The notes beneath the pieces are model-generated. The model was not told the DNA's origin. It ran no database searches and saw nothing but the letters and a program-made list of their open reading frames with translations. Of a stretch of DNA of 64,000 bases, positions 26,245 through 34,931 are shown in pieces (position 1 is the stretch's first letter; each line of letters starts with the position of its first letter). A program made the translations under genes and the position numbers. Source of the DNA: Acetispira formosa (nom. nud.) (GTDB lineage Bacteria > Desulfobacterota > Desulfarculia > Adiutricales > Adiutricaceae); NCBI GenBank assembly GCA_023525915.1, contig CP026657.1:2442001-2506000 (forward strand), read 5' to 3'.

Positions 26245-27027
26245 CTAATAATTGCGGATTAAGAGTTCCTGGCCTGTGGCCTTGCCTTTGCCGTGGCTGG
26301 CGCAATAACCGACTTGAACAGGCTCCATATTGCAATCCTTGAATAGTGACCGGATTTGGGGTGTATCCGAGTGGGTCATAAGGAATTTGCCCTTCAGATT
26401 GTTCAAAACATCAGCTAATTGGTTGAAATCATCGGCAATGAAGTTGTGGCGATATTCATTGTGGCCGATGTAGGGCGGGTCGATGAAAAAGAAGGTGTCG
26501 GCTGAGTCATAGAGCTTGATGAAACGGTCCCAGGGGAGGTTTTCGAGCATTACGCTTTTAAGGCGCTCGGCCACCAATGGGAGAACGCGCCGGGCCAATT
26601 CGGGGCGGAAGTTAGGGATGCGGCCGGGGCTTACGTCCAGAGTCGGCTTGTTCGGACGGCCGCAGAAGGCGAAACGCTGAAGATAATAATAAATGGCGGC
26701 TTTTTGGATGTCCGTCAGTGTGGGGCGCTCAAGATCGTCTCTCAACATATAGAATATATCACGGCCGGGCTGAAGGGTAATGACCTCATCGATCAGGGCG
26801 GCCATGTGATGCTTGGTGACACGGTAAAAGTTCATCAGATATTTATCCAGGTCGTTGAGAGCTTCCAGGGAGACGGGCGGTTTTTTGAAAAGAATCCAGG
26901 CCGCGCCGCCGAAGACTTCGGCGTAGGTTTTATGGGTCGGGATGAGTTCGATGATCGTTTTGGCGAGTCGGCTTTTGCCACCGAAGTAAGAGAAAGGGGC
27001 ATTCATGCCCTGTTTTTTGTTGGTCAA
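26245..27027 (-). CDS. Phage D12-class adenine-N6 DNA methyltransferase
   Basis: 260 residues. SAM-binding motif in FSYFGGKSRLAKTIIELIP, and catalytic DPPY in TFFFIDPPYIGHNEYRH, as in Dam-type enzymes. It is expected to methylate adenine in phage and perhaps host DNA, plausibly protecting against restriction, in the position where Mu carries its com-mom modification genes. The TTG start at 27027 is favoured by GAGG 7 nt upstream; ATG 27006 (MNAPFSYF) is the alternative. No restriction enzyme gene accompanies it. Recognition sequence unknown. Confidence 0.9.
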   Translation of the reverse strand: MTNKKQGMNAPFSYFGGKSRLAKTIIELIPTHKTYAEVFGGAAWILFKKPPVSLEALNDLDKYLMNFYRVTKHHMAALIDEVITLQPGRDIFYMLRDDLERPTLTDIQKAAIYYYLQRFAFCGRPNKPTLDVSPGRIPNFRPELARRVLPLVAERLKSVMLENLPWDRFIKLYDSADTFFFIDPPYIGHNEYRHNFIADDFNQLADVLNNLKGKFLMTHSDTPQIRSLFKDCNMEPVQVGYCASHGKGKATGQELLIRNY

Positions 27028-27181
27028 AATCTAACCTCATGATAAAATGGCTGTCGCCCGCGCGGGCTGACAGGGTTGGGGTTTATCCTGGTTAGATGCG
27101 TATCCATCCGGCCGCCGGGCAAGTCTGATTCACTTGCCCGGCCACCCTGTTTCAATTTTCAAAGAGCATTCTTGCTGAAGT

Positions 27182-27436
27182 TCAACCGGCTGATTCCCTG
27201 GGGGAATGTCCGCGCCTCAACTCATTTTCGTGAGACTTCCGGCAATGATCATCCTGCCAAAAAAATAAACTGTCGATAAAGGCGCACATGGCCCGCCAGA
27301 ACCATTGCCCGGCTATGGCCTTGCGATAGGTCCGGGCGGAAAACGTCTCATCAGGATGACCGGCCAACATGGTGTTGATGAACTGGTCCAAGCCGATCAG
27401 GACATTCCAGAAATATTTAACCAGCCGGGTTTTCAT
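27182..27436 (-). CDS. Small phage protein near tail-fibre genes, unknown function
   Basis: 84 residues from MKTRLVKYFWNVL, start supported by GAGGATAAAA upstream and by a 20-nt overlap with the preceding gene. It contains GHPDETFSARTYRKA, a pattern I associate with small conserved proteins near phage tail-fibre genes. No transmembrane segment is certain; Trp and Phe are abundant. No function can be assigned. A GC-rich hairpin (CTGTC...GACAG, about 27050-27072) lies between it and the methyltransferase gene. Confidence 0.6.
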   Translation of the reverse strand: MKTRLVKYFWNVLIGLDQFINTMLAGHPDETFSARTYRKAIAGQWFWRAMCAFIDSLFFWQDDHCRKSHENELRRGHSPRESAG

Positions 27437-28025
27437 TTTTATCCTCATAAAGTTCACCGGCCAGGACGCGAAGCGTGTCGGCGGCAGTCAAGACGTTACC
27501 GGCCTCGGCGGTGGCCAGCATCTGGACCATTTGCGCGGTGGCCGGGTCGGTGACATCGATGTATTCAGCGGCGAACAGAAGGTCATGGATGCTTTGGGCC
27601 ATGATGTTGCCGCTTTTTATAGCGGCGTTCAGGGCAATGACCTTATCGAAGCCGCACAAGAGAAGAAAATCTTTTTTGGTGTAGCGGATTTTGTACCATT
27701 TGCCTTCATCACGCTTTTTATAGTCCGGGCCGGGGGTGAATTCCGGTTCAGGCGGATTGACAGTCCATCCTTCGGGCAGTTCACCGAGCCAAGCGATATG
27801 TTGCCATTGGCCGTCTCGGTCATAAGCGCCGGTCTCGCGATAGTCCGGCACAATATCCCATCCGCTTTTATCACCACGTGCCACAATGGCGTATCCGTCC
27901 GGGCATTGATCCGGCGGGGCGACCCACAAGGCGTTGTCGGGCGGGGCCACAGCCACTTCTAGGGCGGGAAAGGAATCGGTGTAAACGCCGCAGTCATCGA
28001 AATAGTAATTGATTTTCTGCTCCAT
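27417..28025 (-). CDS. Putative tail-fibre assembly-type protein
   Basis: 202 residues. The first 120 residues are Pro/Gly/Trp-rich; the second half is helical, with DLLFAAEYIDVTDPATAQMV. The position immediately after a tail-fibre C-terminus and before the small 84-aa gene fits a fibre assembly or chaperone protein. The assignment rests mainly on context. The start codon follows the fibre gene stop by 2 nt. Confidence 0.5.
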   Translation of the reverse strand: MEQKINYYFDDCGVYTDSFPALEVAVAPPDNALWVAPPDQCPDGYAIVARGDKSGWDIVPDYRETGAYDRDGQWQHIAWLGELPEGWTVNPPEPEFTPGPDYKKRDEGKWYKIRYTKKDFLLLCGFDKVIALNAAIKSGNIMAQSIHDLLFAAEYIDVTDPATAQMVQMLATAEAGNVLTAADTLRVLAGELYEDKNENPAG

Positions 28026-28027
28026 GT

Positions 28028-28837
28028 TTAAACTCCAAGATAAATTGCAGGTGTGGCATAAAATGAATACGGTCTAGTTTCGTTGCTGCCGGCATAGTCC
28101 ATAGCGCTGGAGACATCATTTCTCTTGTAGGCACTCGTGGGCGTTATTGATGCGCCGCCGGTGGTTAAGCTGGGGCCAGCGCTTATTGAACCGGCCGAGT
28201 TGGCCCCATAAAGCGTATGCTTGTGTGATGCGACAGCATATGCTTCAACCACCCCGGGTTGATAGCTGGCGCTGGCTCCGTTGGCCATTCTGGGGAAGCG
28301 GCCAAAGTTGCCGTTGAAGAACTTGGCGTTATTGAAAAGGCTGATATTCGTGCCGCTGACGACAATGCCCCAATCATTTTTATAGTTGGCTGAAAAGGCG
28401 TTGAGAACTTTACCTATGATGCTGAAAGGCGCGGCCAGGGCGGCGGCTATATCCTGGACGGTCGCCTCCTGCCATTGATCGGGCTTTTCAATGTAACTGC
28501 AATCCACCAGATCGGCCGTCTTGTCACGGCCGGTGACGCTGATTTCACGGCTATTGGCGGTCAGGCGATACAGCGATTCGTCAATATAGCCGGTGACCAG
28601 AACTTCTCCGCCCAGGTTAAGCTGGCACTCATCGCCCGGCTCTATGGCCCAGGGGGCGCGTTGTCCCGGCCACTTGTCGGAAATGGTCAGACTGAAGGAA
28701 CCGCTCGGCGCTTCCATAGAGCGAATGACCGAAAAGGACAGCCAGCCGCCATAAATTTTTCCGCCCACCATCAGCGAAACTTGATCATTTTTTTGCCCCT
28801 GGTCTTTTGATGCACTTTTCAAAGTAAGGTCAAACAT
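28028..28837 (-). pseudogene. Chimeric gene: baseplate-hub N-terminus (Mu gp44/P-like) joined to tail-fibre C-terminus
   Basis: 269 residues in one open frame but from two proteins. Residues 1 to about 142 match the Mu P/gp44 baseplate hub start (VGGKIYGGWLSFSVIRSMEA, EVLVTGYIDESLY, GRDKTADLVDCS, IAAALAAPFSI). From about 145 on the sequence is a tail-fibre end (FPRMANGASASYQPGVVEAY, ASHKHTLYG, ending NETRPYSFYATPAIYLGV). In Mu-like phages four or more baseplate genes (gp45-gp48) and the fibre N-terminus lie between. The junction is near 28400-28415. A deletion that happens to stay in frame is the simplest reading; the hybrid is unlikely to work as hub or fibre. It overlaps the gp43-like gene by 8 nt, as an intact hub gene would. 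Confidence 0.8.
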
Positions 28838-30119
28838 CGATCAAATACTCCACGGCGGAACCGCCGGGCATAAAGCCGGGGTGGGCTATGCGGTTGCGGT
28901 TAATCAAATCGCCTTCTCGCTCAAGGTTGCCATACAGTTCATAGCACAGACGAACGGACGGCCAGCAATCCTTCAGGGTGCGGCTGCCTAACAGGGCAAG
29001 GTTAGGCGCGGTTATGCCCACGATTTCCAGGGCGGCGGCGGTAATTTTACGGCTATGCTGATAAAAGCGGTCGGCCGCTTCACTTTCAACGGCCGTACCT
29101 ACCTGCTCGGCCAGAATGTCAAAGCGGTCTATTAAATCGACTCTGACTGATTCGGCCTGGCCCTGGTGCTCAAAGTTCAGCCAGGGGGTAAGCCGGGCCG
29201 CCTCCACGGCCGCCGCGCCCTGGAAGATGAAATCCAGGGCGGCGAAGTTGCGGTTAATAGTTTGAATGCTTGACGAACTGGCCGACCGGGGCGGTGCCTC
29301 AAAAGGAAGGCCCGCCCTGGCGGCCGTCCATAAATCCGACATACGGCCATAAGCTTCATTGGCCGTGCCGGAAGCGGGAACGGTGAGAGTGGCCAAGCCG
29401 ATAATGTAGGTGGCCAGTTCGGCCGGTGATATGGTTTGCCAGTTTTCGCTGAGAAACGATAAAGAATCTTCCACGAAAATTGGGAGGGAAAAGCGGTTAT
29501 CCTTTCGAACGCCGAACCACTTTACGGCCAGATCGATGAACGGCGAGAGGGCCGCCTCTATTTCCTGGGCCAGAGAAAGGCCGCTTCTGAGGCCGCTAAG
29601 AAGACCGTCAAGGCGGCCGTAGCTGGCCTCGGCTACAAAAGCCAGCACACCCGCCACGGAATAACGGGCGCTGAACATATCCGCCAGACAGGACAATGCA
29701 CCATCACAACCGGACAAGAGGCCCGCCACCGGATTGTCGGCCGGTTCCGATGACGTAGCGCTTGCATCAATAAAAGTGATGGAGACGCGGCAAAGGCCGA
29801 TTTCTTTTTCATTGTGGCCCACACTGTAATCAGTGCAGACAACTTTATGGCGGCCAAGCCAGGGGTGGACCAGTTCGCCTTCGCCTTTGGCCAGGGCTGT
29901 GATCAGGCGGTCGCGGGCGGCGGCCATGCCACCGGGTAGAAAATTGGTGAGATAAGCTTCTATCTGTCGGCGGCCGTCTTTAGCTCCCAAGTCATCCCAC
30001 AAGCCCCGGTCCTGATAGGGAAATTCGTGGTGTGCGCCGCGCCGCCCGAATGCGTCCTGGCTTTGTGAGACATAAAAAACAGCGCCGCCAAAACTGGCCT
30101 CACGATAATCATTAATCAC
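28830..30119 (-). CDS. DNA circularization-domain tail protein (Mu gp43/N-like)
   Basis: 429 residues beginning WR-like YREASFGGAVFYV and RRGAHHEFPYQDRGLWDDLG, the pattern of the DNA-circulation N-terminal domain found in Mu gpN. The rest is helical. In Mu this is a baseplate/tail protein acting between tape measure and hub. It overlaps both neighbours by a few bases. Confidence 0.8.
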   Translation of the reverse strand: MINDYREASFGGAVFYVSQSQDAFGRRGAHHEFPYQDRGLWDDLGAKDGRRQIEAYLTNFLPGGMAAARDRLITALAKGEGELVHPWLGRHKVVCTDYSVGHNEKEIGLCRVSITFIDASATSSEPADNPVAGLLSGCDGALSCLADMFSARYSVAGVLAFVAEASYGRLDGLLSGLRSGLSLAQEIEAALSPFIDLAVKWFGVRKDNRFSLPIFVEDSLSFLSENWQTISPAELATYIIGLATLTVPASGTANEAYGRMSDLWTAARAGLPFEAPPRSASSSSIQTINRNFAALDFIFQGAAAVEAARLTPWLNFEHQGQAESVRVDLIDRFDILAEQVGTAVESEAADRFYQHSRKITAAALEIVGITAPNLALLGSRTLKDCWPSVRLCYELYGNLEREGDLINRNRIAHPGFMPGGSAVEYLIDV

Positions 30120-32329
30120 AGTAGGCCTCCCCTGAATCCCATGCGCTGTTGGGTACGGTCATCAACCTTGGCGTTGGGCGCGTCCGTTTTGGCCTGGGCG
30201 GAAAAGCCCGGCGGCAGTTGGCCCTCAAGCTTCACGGTGACGGCCACATGCTCTTTTTGCCTCATGGCCGCCTTAAGTTCGTTGACCGTATCCGCCACGG
30301 CCGGATAGGCCGCCGCATTGAGCGCAGGTTTATTTATAGCGGGATTGGTGTTGCTGACGACAAAAGGCGTGGCCGGAGCTTTTTTAGAAAAAACCTCGTC
30401 ATGGTTTTCCATGCGTCTTTTGGCAAAAAGATTAGCCACTATGCCCAATCCCCCGAAAGGCGCGGAGGCTGTTCCGATAGCGGCCCGCTTGCCGCCATCG
30501 GCTACCTTCCGTCTTTCAAGTTCAAGATCAGACATTTGCTTCTGCAACTCGGCCAGCTTGGCCTTATCCGGCGTGGCTTTCTTGGCCTCTGTCTGGTATC
30601 GCCTTAAAACGAGATCCTGTTCTTCGCCTATTTCTTCCTGCCGCTCAACATCGCCGCCCATAATACGCCCGGCAATCAGGCCTAGCCCTTTGCCGGTTTT
30701 CTCGGTAAGCTCAACCGCACGGGCCAGCATTTCGATAAGCTTGGCCAGGGAACCATTAGAAAATTCAGCTATGGCCTTGCCAAGTTCTTTCCAGGCTTCG
30801 GGGTTGATGTTGCCGTTAGCGTCTCTCATTGAATCGCCAGCGGAATTAAAAGCGGACGAAAGAGCCTCAAACAGGCCGGTCAGGGCCGGGCCTACGGCTT
30901 CACGCAAACCGCCGAAACCTTCGCGCAATCCATCAAGAAACGGCGCAAGCGCCCCGGCATCGTGCATCAGGGCGGCAAGGCCCGCTCCTGCGGTGATTAA
31001 AAGGCCCACCGGAGTCAGGGCCAGGGCTTTGCTGAGAAGCCCGACATTTTTTATAACGCCGCCGAACGCGCCGATCAGCGGGCCGCCCAACACCAGGGCC
31101 AGCCCCATTGCCACGGTCTTCACCCCGCCGAAAGTGTTGACCAGCTCAAGGCCTTTCGGCCCCCATTTGTTCAGCCATTCCCACCCCTCCTTCAAACCGC
31201 CTTTAACGGCCTTTAAAGCCCCGGTGAGCTTGCCGCCCCATTCTTTAGCCAGGGTCTTCAGCCCGCCGCTTTTTTCAAGTTTTTCCACCCAGGCCACAAT
31301 TCCGGCCAGTTCATCTTTAAGAAACTGGAAGGGGCCGGAATCCATTATCATCGACCGGAATTCAGCCCATTTGGCGGTGAGCTTCGAAAGGTTGCCGCCA
31401 AAAGTCTGGCCGCGCTCTTTTTCCGCACCGGCCGCTTTATCCCTGGCCACCCGTTCCAGCAGGGCCGAAAGGGCCTTGGGGTCATTAGTTTTGGCGGCCA
31501 GCTTCACCAGTTGACCGGCTTGGTCGGTATACTGGTACAGCATGTGTTTTCCACGCGCCTCACTTTTAACGCCCCATTCGGCCAGCGCCCCGGCTTCCCC
31601 CTTCAAGGCCCGCTTAAAGGCCTCGCTGGTTTCCTGGAGCGTCTTGCTCTTTTTGGCGGCCATGTCGGCCAGGGCATTCAGGTGAGTGCCGGTCGGCTTT
31701 ATGCCGCTGTCGGCCAGAGCGGCGAAGGCGGCGGTAACATCGCCAAGCTCTCGCCCGGTGTCGGACGAAAACCGGCGAACGCTCAAAAGAGCCTCCGCGC
31801 CCAAAGTTTTACTGCCCAGGGCGTTTGATAGCTGACGGCCGCACTCTTCAGACTGCGCGGCCACGTCCACAAAGAGACGTTTAAATCCATAGGCCAGACC
31901 GGCGGTGGTCGCCATAACTTTGGCCGAAGTCTGGACGGCGGCATCTTTAAACCCCTTTAAAGCGGCGCCGATCTCCTTAATCCTGGCTCCCAGTTCTTTA
32001 AAGTTAGCGGCCACCCGGCTCACTACATGCCGCCCCAGGCGAAGACTGAGAGCCGCCCCGGCCATAGCGGCCGAAGCGGCCAGCCCGGCCAGACCGGTTG
32101 TGAGGCCGAGAACCCCGCCGCCAAGCTGACGCACGCCGGTGAACACCAGCCGCAGGCGGCTGGTGTTGTTATCGGCCTCCCGTGAGTTCAAGCGCAAGGC
32201 CCGGCCTAAGCTGGAAAGGCCCTCACGGGCGTTTCGCACCGGCTGGCCCAAGCCACGGAGCCGGGCCGATACCCGCCCCAGGGCTGAACTGGCCAGGTCT
32301 TTCGCCTTTATGATTAAATTAGCTCTCAC
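30116..32329 (-). CDS. Tail tape-measure protein (Mu gp42-like)
   Basis: About 737 residues, long, Ala/Lys/Gly-rich and helical, with TAFAALADSGIKPTGTHLNALADMAAKK and membrane-like stretches near the middle (ALALTPVGLLITAGAGLAAL). The length sets the tail length in Mu-type phages. It follows the tail chaperone gene as expected. The GTG start at 32329 (RANLIIKAKDLA) is chosen because it overlaps the end of the frameshifted chaperone product; a TTG at 32359 would add ten residues. Confidence 0.85.
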   Translation of the reverse strand: MRANLIIKAKDLASSALGRVSARLRGLGQPVRNAREGLSSLGRALRLNSREADNNTSRLRLVFTGVRQLGGGVLGLTTGLAGLAASAAMAGAALSLRLGRHVVSRVAANFKELGARIKEIGAALKGFKDAAVQTSAKVMATTAGLAYGFKRLFVDVAAQSEECGRQLSNALGSKTLGAEALLSVRRFSSDTGRELGDVTAAFAALADSGIKPTGTHLNALADMAAKKSKTLQETSEAFKRALKGEAGALAEWGVKSEARGKHMLYQYTDQAGQLVKLAAKTNDPKALSALLERVARDKAAGAEKERGQTFGGNLSKLTAKWAEFRSMIMDSGPFQFLKDELAGIVAWVEKLEKSGGLKTLAKEWGGKLTGALKAVKGGLKEGWEWLNKWGPKGLELVNTFGGVKTVAMGLALVLGGPLIGAFGGVIKNVGLLSKALALTPVGLLITAGAGLAALMHDAGALAPFLDGLREGFGGLREAVGPALTGLFEALSSAFNSAGDSMRDANGNINPEAWKELGKAIAEFSNGSLAKLIEMLARAVELTEKTGKGLGLIAGRIMGGDVERQEEIGEEQDLVLRRYQTEAKKATPDKAKLAELQKQMSDLELERRKVADGGKRAAIGTASAPFGGLGIVANLFAKRRMENHDEVFSKKAPATPFVVSNTNPAINKPALNAAAYPAVADTVNELKAAMRQKEHVAVTVKLEGQLPPGFSAQAKTDAPNAKVDDRTQQRMGFRGGLL

Positions 32330-32731
32330 GCTTTTCCAGTCTCCATCGCACGTTAACAAGTTTCAGCCAGTAGCCCAGATCGTCCACCGTCATTTCCATC
32401 AACTCGGATGGAGATATGTTGAACGGCTCACCGGCTAGGATTGCGAAGGTTGATTCGATGTCGAAGCCGGGGCCAGATTCAGCAAAAAATCGCTCACCAC
32501 GTTGATGACGCTGAGCGCATCAGCTCCGCCCAAGAGATCAATCAGTTCCGGCGGCTGGGCGGAAAGGTTGGCCGCCAAATCCAGAAGAGCGTCCAGAGAT
32601 GGATTTTCCAGTTCAGCGACTGAAAACCGGCGAAGATGTTTAGCGCGAAGTTTCCGAAACTCAAGGGCGGTAACGGCTACATCACCGTATTCCACCGGCT
32701 CGGCAAGTTTTACAGTTTTGATGATTTTCAT
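32319..32731 (-). CDS. Tail assembly chaperone, -1 frameshift product (137 aa)
   Basis: Reading shifts at codon 83 (TTG, 32485-32483) on the slippery heptamer T TTT TTG. It then continues for 54 residues, from AESGPGFDIESTF to WRLEKRES, ending at a TAA at 32321-32319. The extension is open until it overlaps the first codons of the tape-measure gene. It reads like a genuine protein (FNISPSELMEMTVDDLGYWL). This mirrors the gpG/gpGT arrangement of phage lambda and the frameshifted chaperones of other long-tailed phages, where the long form recruits the tape measure. Efficiency is unknown. Confidence 0.8.
32435..32731 (-). CDS. Tail assembly chaperone, unshifted form (Mu gp41-like)
   Basis: 98 residues, MKIIKTVKLAEPVEYGDVAV and VTALEFRKLRAKHLRRF, a pattern of the Mu-type tail assembly chaperone family. 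It lies between tail tube and tape measure. The final 15 residues (NLAPASTSNQPSQS) are low-complexity, as expected when the 0-frame end past a frameshift site is not conserved. Confidence 0.85.
   Translation of the reverse strand: MKIIKTVKLAEPVEYGDVAVTALEFRKLRAKHLRRFSVAELENPSLDALLDLAANLSAQPPELIDLLGGADALSVINVVSDFLLNLAPASTSNQPSQS
32483..32489 (-). promoter_or_regulatory. Programmed -1 frameshift slippery heptamer
   Basis: T TTT TTG on the minus strand, in the correct phase (GAT TTT TTG) for tandem -1 slippage. No obvious Shine-Dalgarno stimulator was identified upstream. Confidence 0.75.
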
Positions 32732-33102
32732 ACAGCCTTCAATTCCTTGAGGGAGGTTCCCACCATCCTCATGGTGATAGCGCCGTCACTGGATTGGCCG
32801 GTGCGGTCGCTGGTGTTGGATGCATTGGAGAGCACCAGGGTTTTTTTATTGAAAAGCACGACCGTAACAGTCGCGTCTTCCAGGTTGAGCAAAGCCTCCA
32901 CATCAAGTTTTTTATGGTCGGTGACGGTAAACTCGATAAAGGCCGGTACCACTTCGCCGGAAAACCCGTGGAACTCATCGGCCCCGACCACTTCCGTCAG
33001 TTTTACGCCGCCGAAACTGTAGCGAAGACCGGAAGCGTTGATGTCCACGCGCTGGCCGTTGATGGCCACCTTGACCACTCCAGCCCGATACAAATCACTC
33101 AT
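32728..33102 (-). CDS. Tail tube protein (Mu gp40/M-like)
   Basis: 124 residues starting MSDLYRAGVVKVAINGQRVD with GVKLTEVVGADEFHGFSGE, the pattern of the Mu tail tube family. Forms the inner tube surrounded by the sheath. Its stop overlaps the chaperone start (ATGA). Confidence 0.85.
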   Translation of the reverse strand: MSDLYRAGVVKVAINGQRVDINASGLRYSFGGVKLTEVVGADEFHGFSGEVVPAFIEFTVTDHKKLDVEALLNLEDATVTVVLFNKKTLVLSNASNTSDRTGQSSDGAITMRMVGTSLKELKAV

Positions 33103-33110
33103 AAAGCCTC

Positions 33111-34595
33111 CTACAGCTTAAAGCCCATTTTGGTTGCCATGACGCGGAGCTGGTTGACGACATCGGGCGGCAGATAGATGTCCACGCGGCAGGGGTCATC
33201 AGCATTGCGTTCAACGATCAACTCGTCCTTGCACTGATCCACATTTTCCACAAGGCCCAGCCGCTCCATTGCGTACAGCCAGGATAAAGCCTCGCCCCGG
33301 ATCATCTGGGGGGTGGCAATGGCCTGACCGAATCCAAAGTTGGCGTTGTCGGAGGCCAGCTTGTGGCGCGGAAACTTTTGGGTCATCCAGACTTTTAACG
33401 ACCGCCGCAAGAAACTCACGGTTAAAAGCGTATTCAAATCCCGATAAGCTTTATCTTCCGCGCCCCAGGCGTTTTCTTTATAAGTGGTGACCAGCCGCTG
33501 AATCGCGCACCCGCCGTCACTGGTGACGGCATAGGTCGAAATGCCGTCAAACAGCAAAAGGTTGTTTTCCTGGGCCGTGAAGTGTCCGCCGGTTCCCATG
33601 ATGGTCAGGTGTTCACTGTTATGGCTGTCGCCCAGCATTCCAAGTTCCGTATGGGTGCCGCCCGCCGCGCAGATCACCTGCACCGGAATTTCAGCCAGGG
33701 CATGCCAGCGGCCGGAAGCCGTTTCTTTCAGGGATTGAAGAGAATAGCCGTCCACCCAGGGGGAAACCATCAGGTGATAATGGATGTCGCCCAGGGCGCT
33801 GAAGAGACCGGAAAGATCAGGGGTGCCGGTGCCGCCGCCCATGCGGCCGAAAGTCCCGGCGCGGGGCGGAAGCATGCCCGGTATGCTCAATGACTGAAAG
33901 GGCCGGGCCGGGTCTATCTCCCCATGAAAAGCCACCAGGGCGGCCAGGGCGGCCGACACTTCATAATCAGGGGTCGGGGTGCCGCTGTAATCAGAACCAC
34001 CCTCAAATGAGACGGTCAAACCGGCGGGCAGTTCCTCACCCTGGTAATAGCCCAGGCGCACCATAACGCCGTTGGCGTATTGACCGGCATGGGGCGCGGT
34101 CACGATCACGGCGCGGCCGTCTTCGTCCAGGGCGCTCCGCCAGACGTTATCATGGCTGATAGCCGCATGGACGGCCTGGGCCGCGTCTTCGGCAGTAGCC
34201 CCCGCCGAAACATAGGCGCTGATGCGCCTACCGGCGATATAGACATAAAGGTTCCCGCCGCCATTTGTGGTGCCGCTGAACACGATTTTAACTTCAGCGG
34301 CCTTGCCCACCGGCTCGGCCACACCCACGAAATAAACTTCCGTGGTGGTGTTGCCGCTGAACCAAGCCCCGGCCTGGGCGGCCAGAAGGGAATTTTTACC
34401 GAACAGGCGGGCCACCTGCCCGGCGCTGGTGGCCCGTTGCGGCTCATTGACCGCCGTGCCATAATCGCCATGCCCCATGACCAGCACCTTGTAAGGCATG
34501 GCCGCCGCGCTTTGATCGGCCCTTGTCGGGTCAATCTCGCAGTAGAACAGCGGGCTTAACCAGTTTTTAGGGATTTCGTTGAAACTTATGGTCAT
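33111..34595 (-). CDS. Contractile tail sheath protein (Mu gpL-like)
   Basis: 494 residues, full length. N-terminal FNEIPKNWLSPLFYCEID and KVLVMGHGDYGTAVNEP; the C-terminal DPCRVDIYLPPDVVNQLRVM is typical of the sheath. It marks this as a myovirus-type tail. It starts on the last base of the preceding small gene (TAATG). Confidence 0.92.
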   Translation of the reverse strand: MTISFNEIPKNWLSPLFYCEIDPTRADQSAAAMPYKVLVMGHGDYGTAVNEPQRATSAGQVARLFGKNSLLAAQAGAWFSGNTTTEVYFVGVAEPVGKAAEVKIVFSGTTNGGGNLYVYIAGRRISAYVSAGATAEDAAQAVHAAISHDNVWRSALDEDGRAVIVTAPHAGQYANGVMVRLGYYQGEELPAGLTVSFEGGSDYSGTPTPDYEVSAALAALVAFHGEIDPARPFQSLSIPGMLPPRAGTFGRMGGGTGTPDLSGLFSALGDIHYHLMVSPWVDGYSLQSLKETASGRWHALAEIPVQVICAAGGTHTELGMLGDSHNSEHLTIMGTGGHFTAQENNLLLFDGISTYAVTSDGGCAIQRLVTTYKENAWGAEDKAYRDLNTLLTVSFLRRSLKVWMTQKFPRHKLASDNANFGFGQAIATPQMIRGEALSWLYAMERLGLVENVDQCKDELIVERNADDPCRVDIYLPPDVVNQLRVMATKMGFKL

Positions 34596-34732
34596 TACCC
34601 CTGCTCCTTATTTTTTCTGGCGGTCTGTCTCCTGTTGCGTTTAAGCAAGGCGGACTGCCGCTTATACTCTTCCCATTCGACTTTGGTGCAGACATACACG
34701 ATAAAGTCTGTGAAACATTTTTCAGGCGGCAC
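34595..34732 (-). CDS. 45-residue phage protein between gp38-like and sheath genes
   Basis: GTG start at 34732 with AGGAG 7 nt upstream; stop overlaps the sheath start (TAATG), and its 5' end overlaps the gp38-like gene by 11 nt. The product begins VPPEKCFTDFIVYVCTKVEW and ends with a basic tail (KRNRRQTARKNKEQG). The tight coupling on both sides and the good ribosome-binding site support a real gene. No function known. Confidence 0.65.
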   Translation of the reverse strand: MPPEKCFTDFIVYVCTKVEWEEYKRQSALLKRNRRQTARKNKEQG

Positions 34733-34931
34733 CGTTATTCTCCTTGCTTTTCTTGGCGGGTTTGGTTTCGCTAACGATTTCCACTACGCCCTCGGTTAAT
34801 CGCCGTTGCCAGTAAGCCGAATCAGCGACTTTGCGGCCACCTTCCGGCAAAGGCTGGGGCGGGTTCTGGTTCGGGTCCAGAACCCGCTGGCCAGCTTTCG
34901 GTTTCAGAAATATTGTTGTCATGCCTTTCAT
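34722..34931 (-). CDS. Mu gp38-like protein (DUF2635)
   Basis: 69 residues from MKGMTTIFLKPKAGQRVLDP, followed by LPEGGRKVADSAYWQRRL, the DUF2635 pattern always found just ahead of Mu-type sheath genes. GAAAGG lies 6 nt before ATG 34931. It overlaps the end of the gp37-like gene by about 110 nt. Confidence 0.8.
   Translation of the reverse strand: MKGMTTIFLKPKAGQRVLDPNQNPPQPLPEGGRKVADSAYWQRRLTEGVVEIVSETKPAKKSKENNGAA

Noticed and set aside
30318..31514. 398-codon frame opposite the tape-measure gene
   Set aside because: Ser/Pro/Arg-rich antisense product of a GC-rich gene, with no motif or ribosome-binding site.
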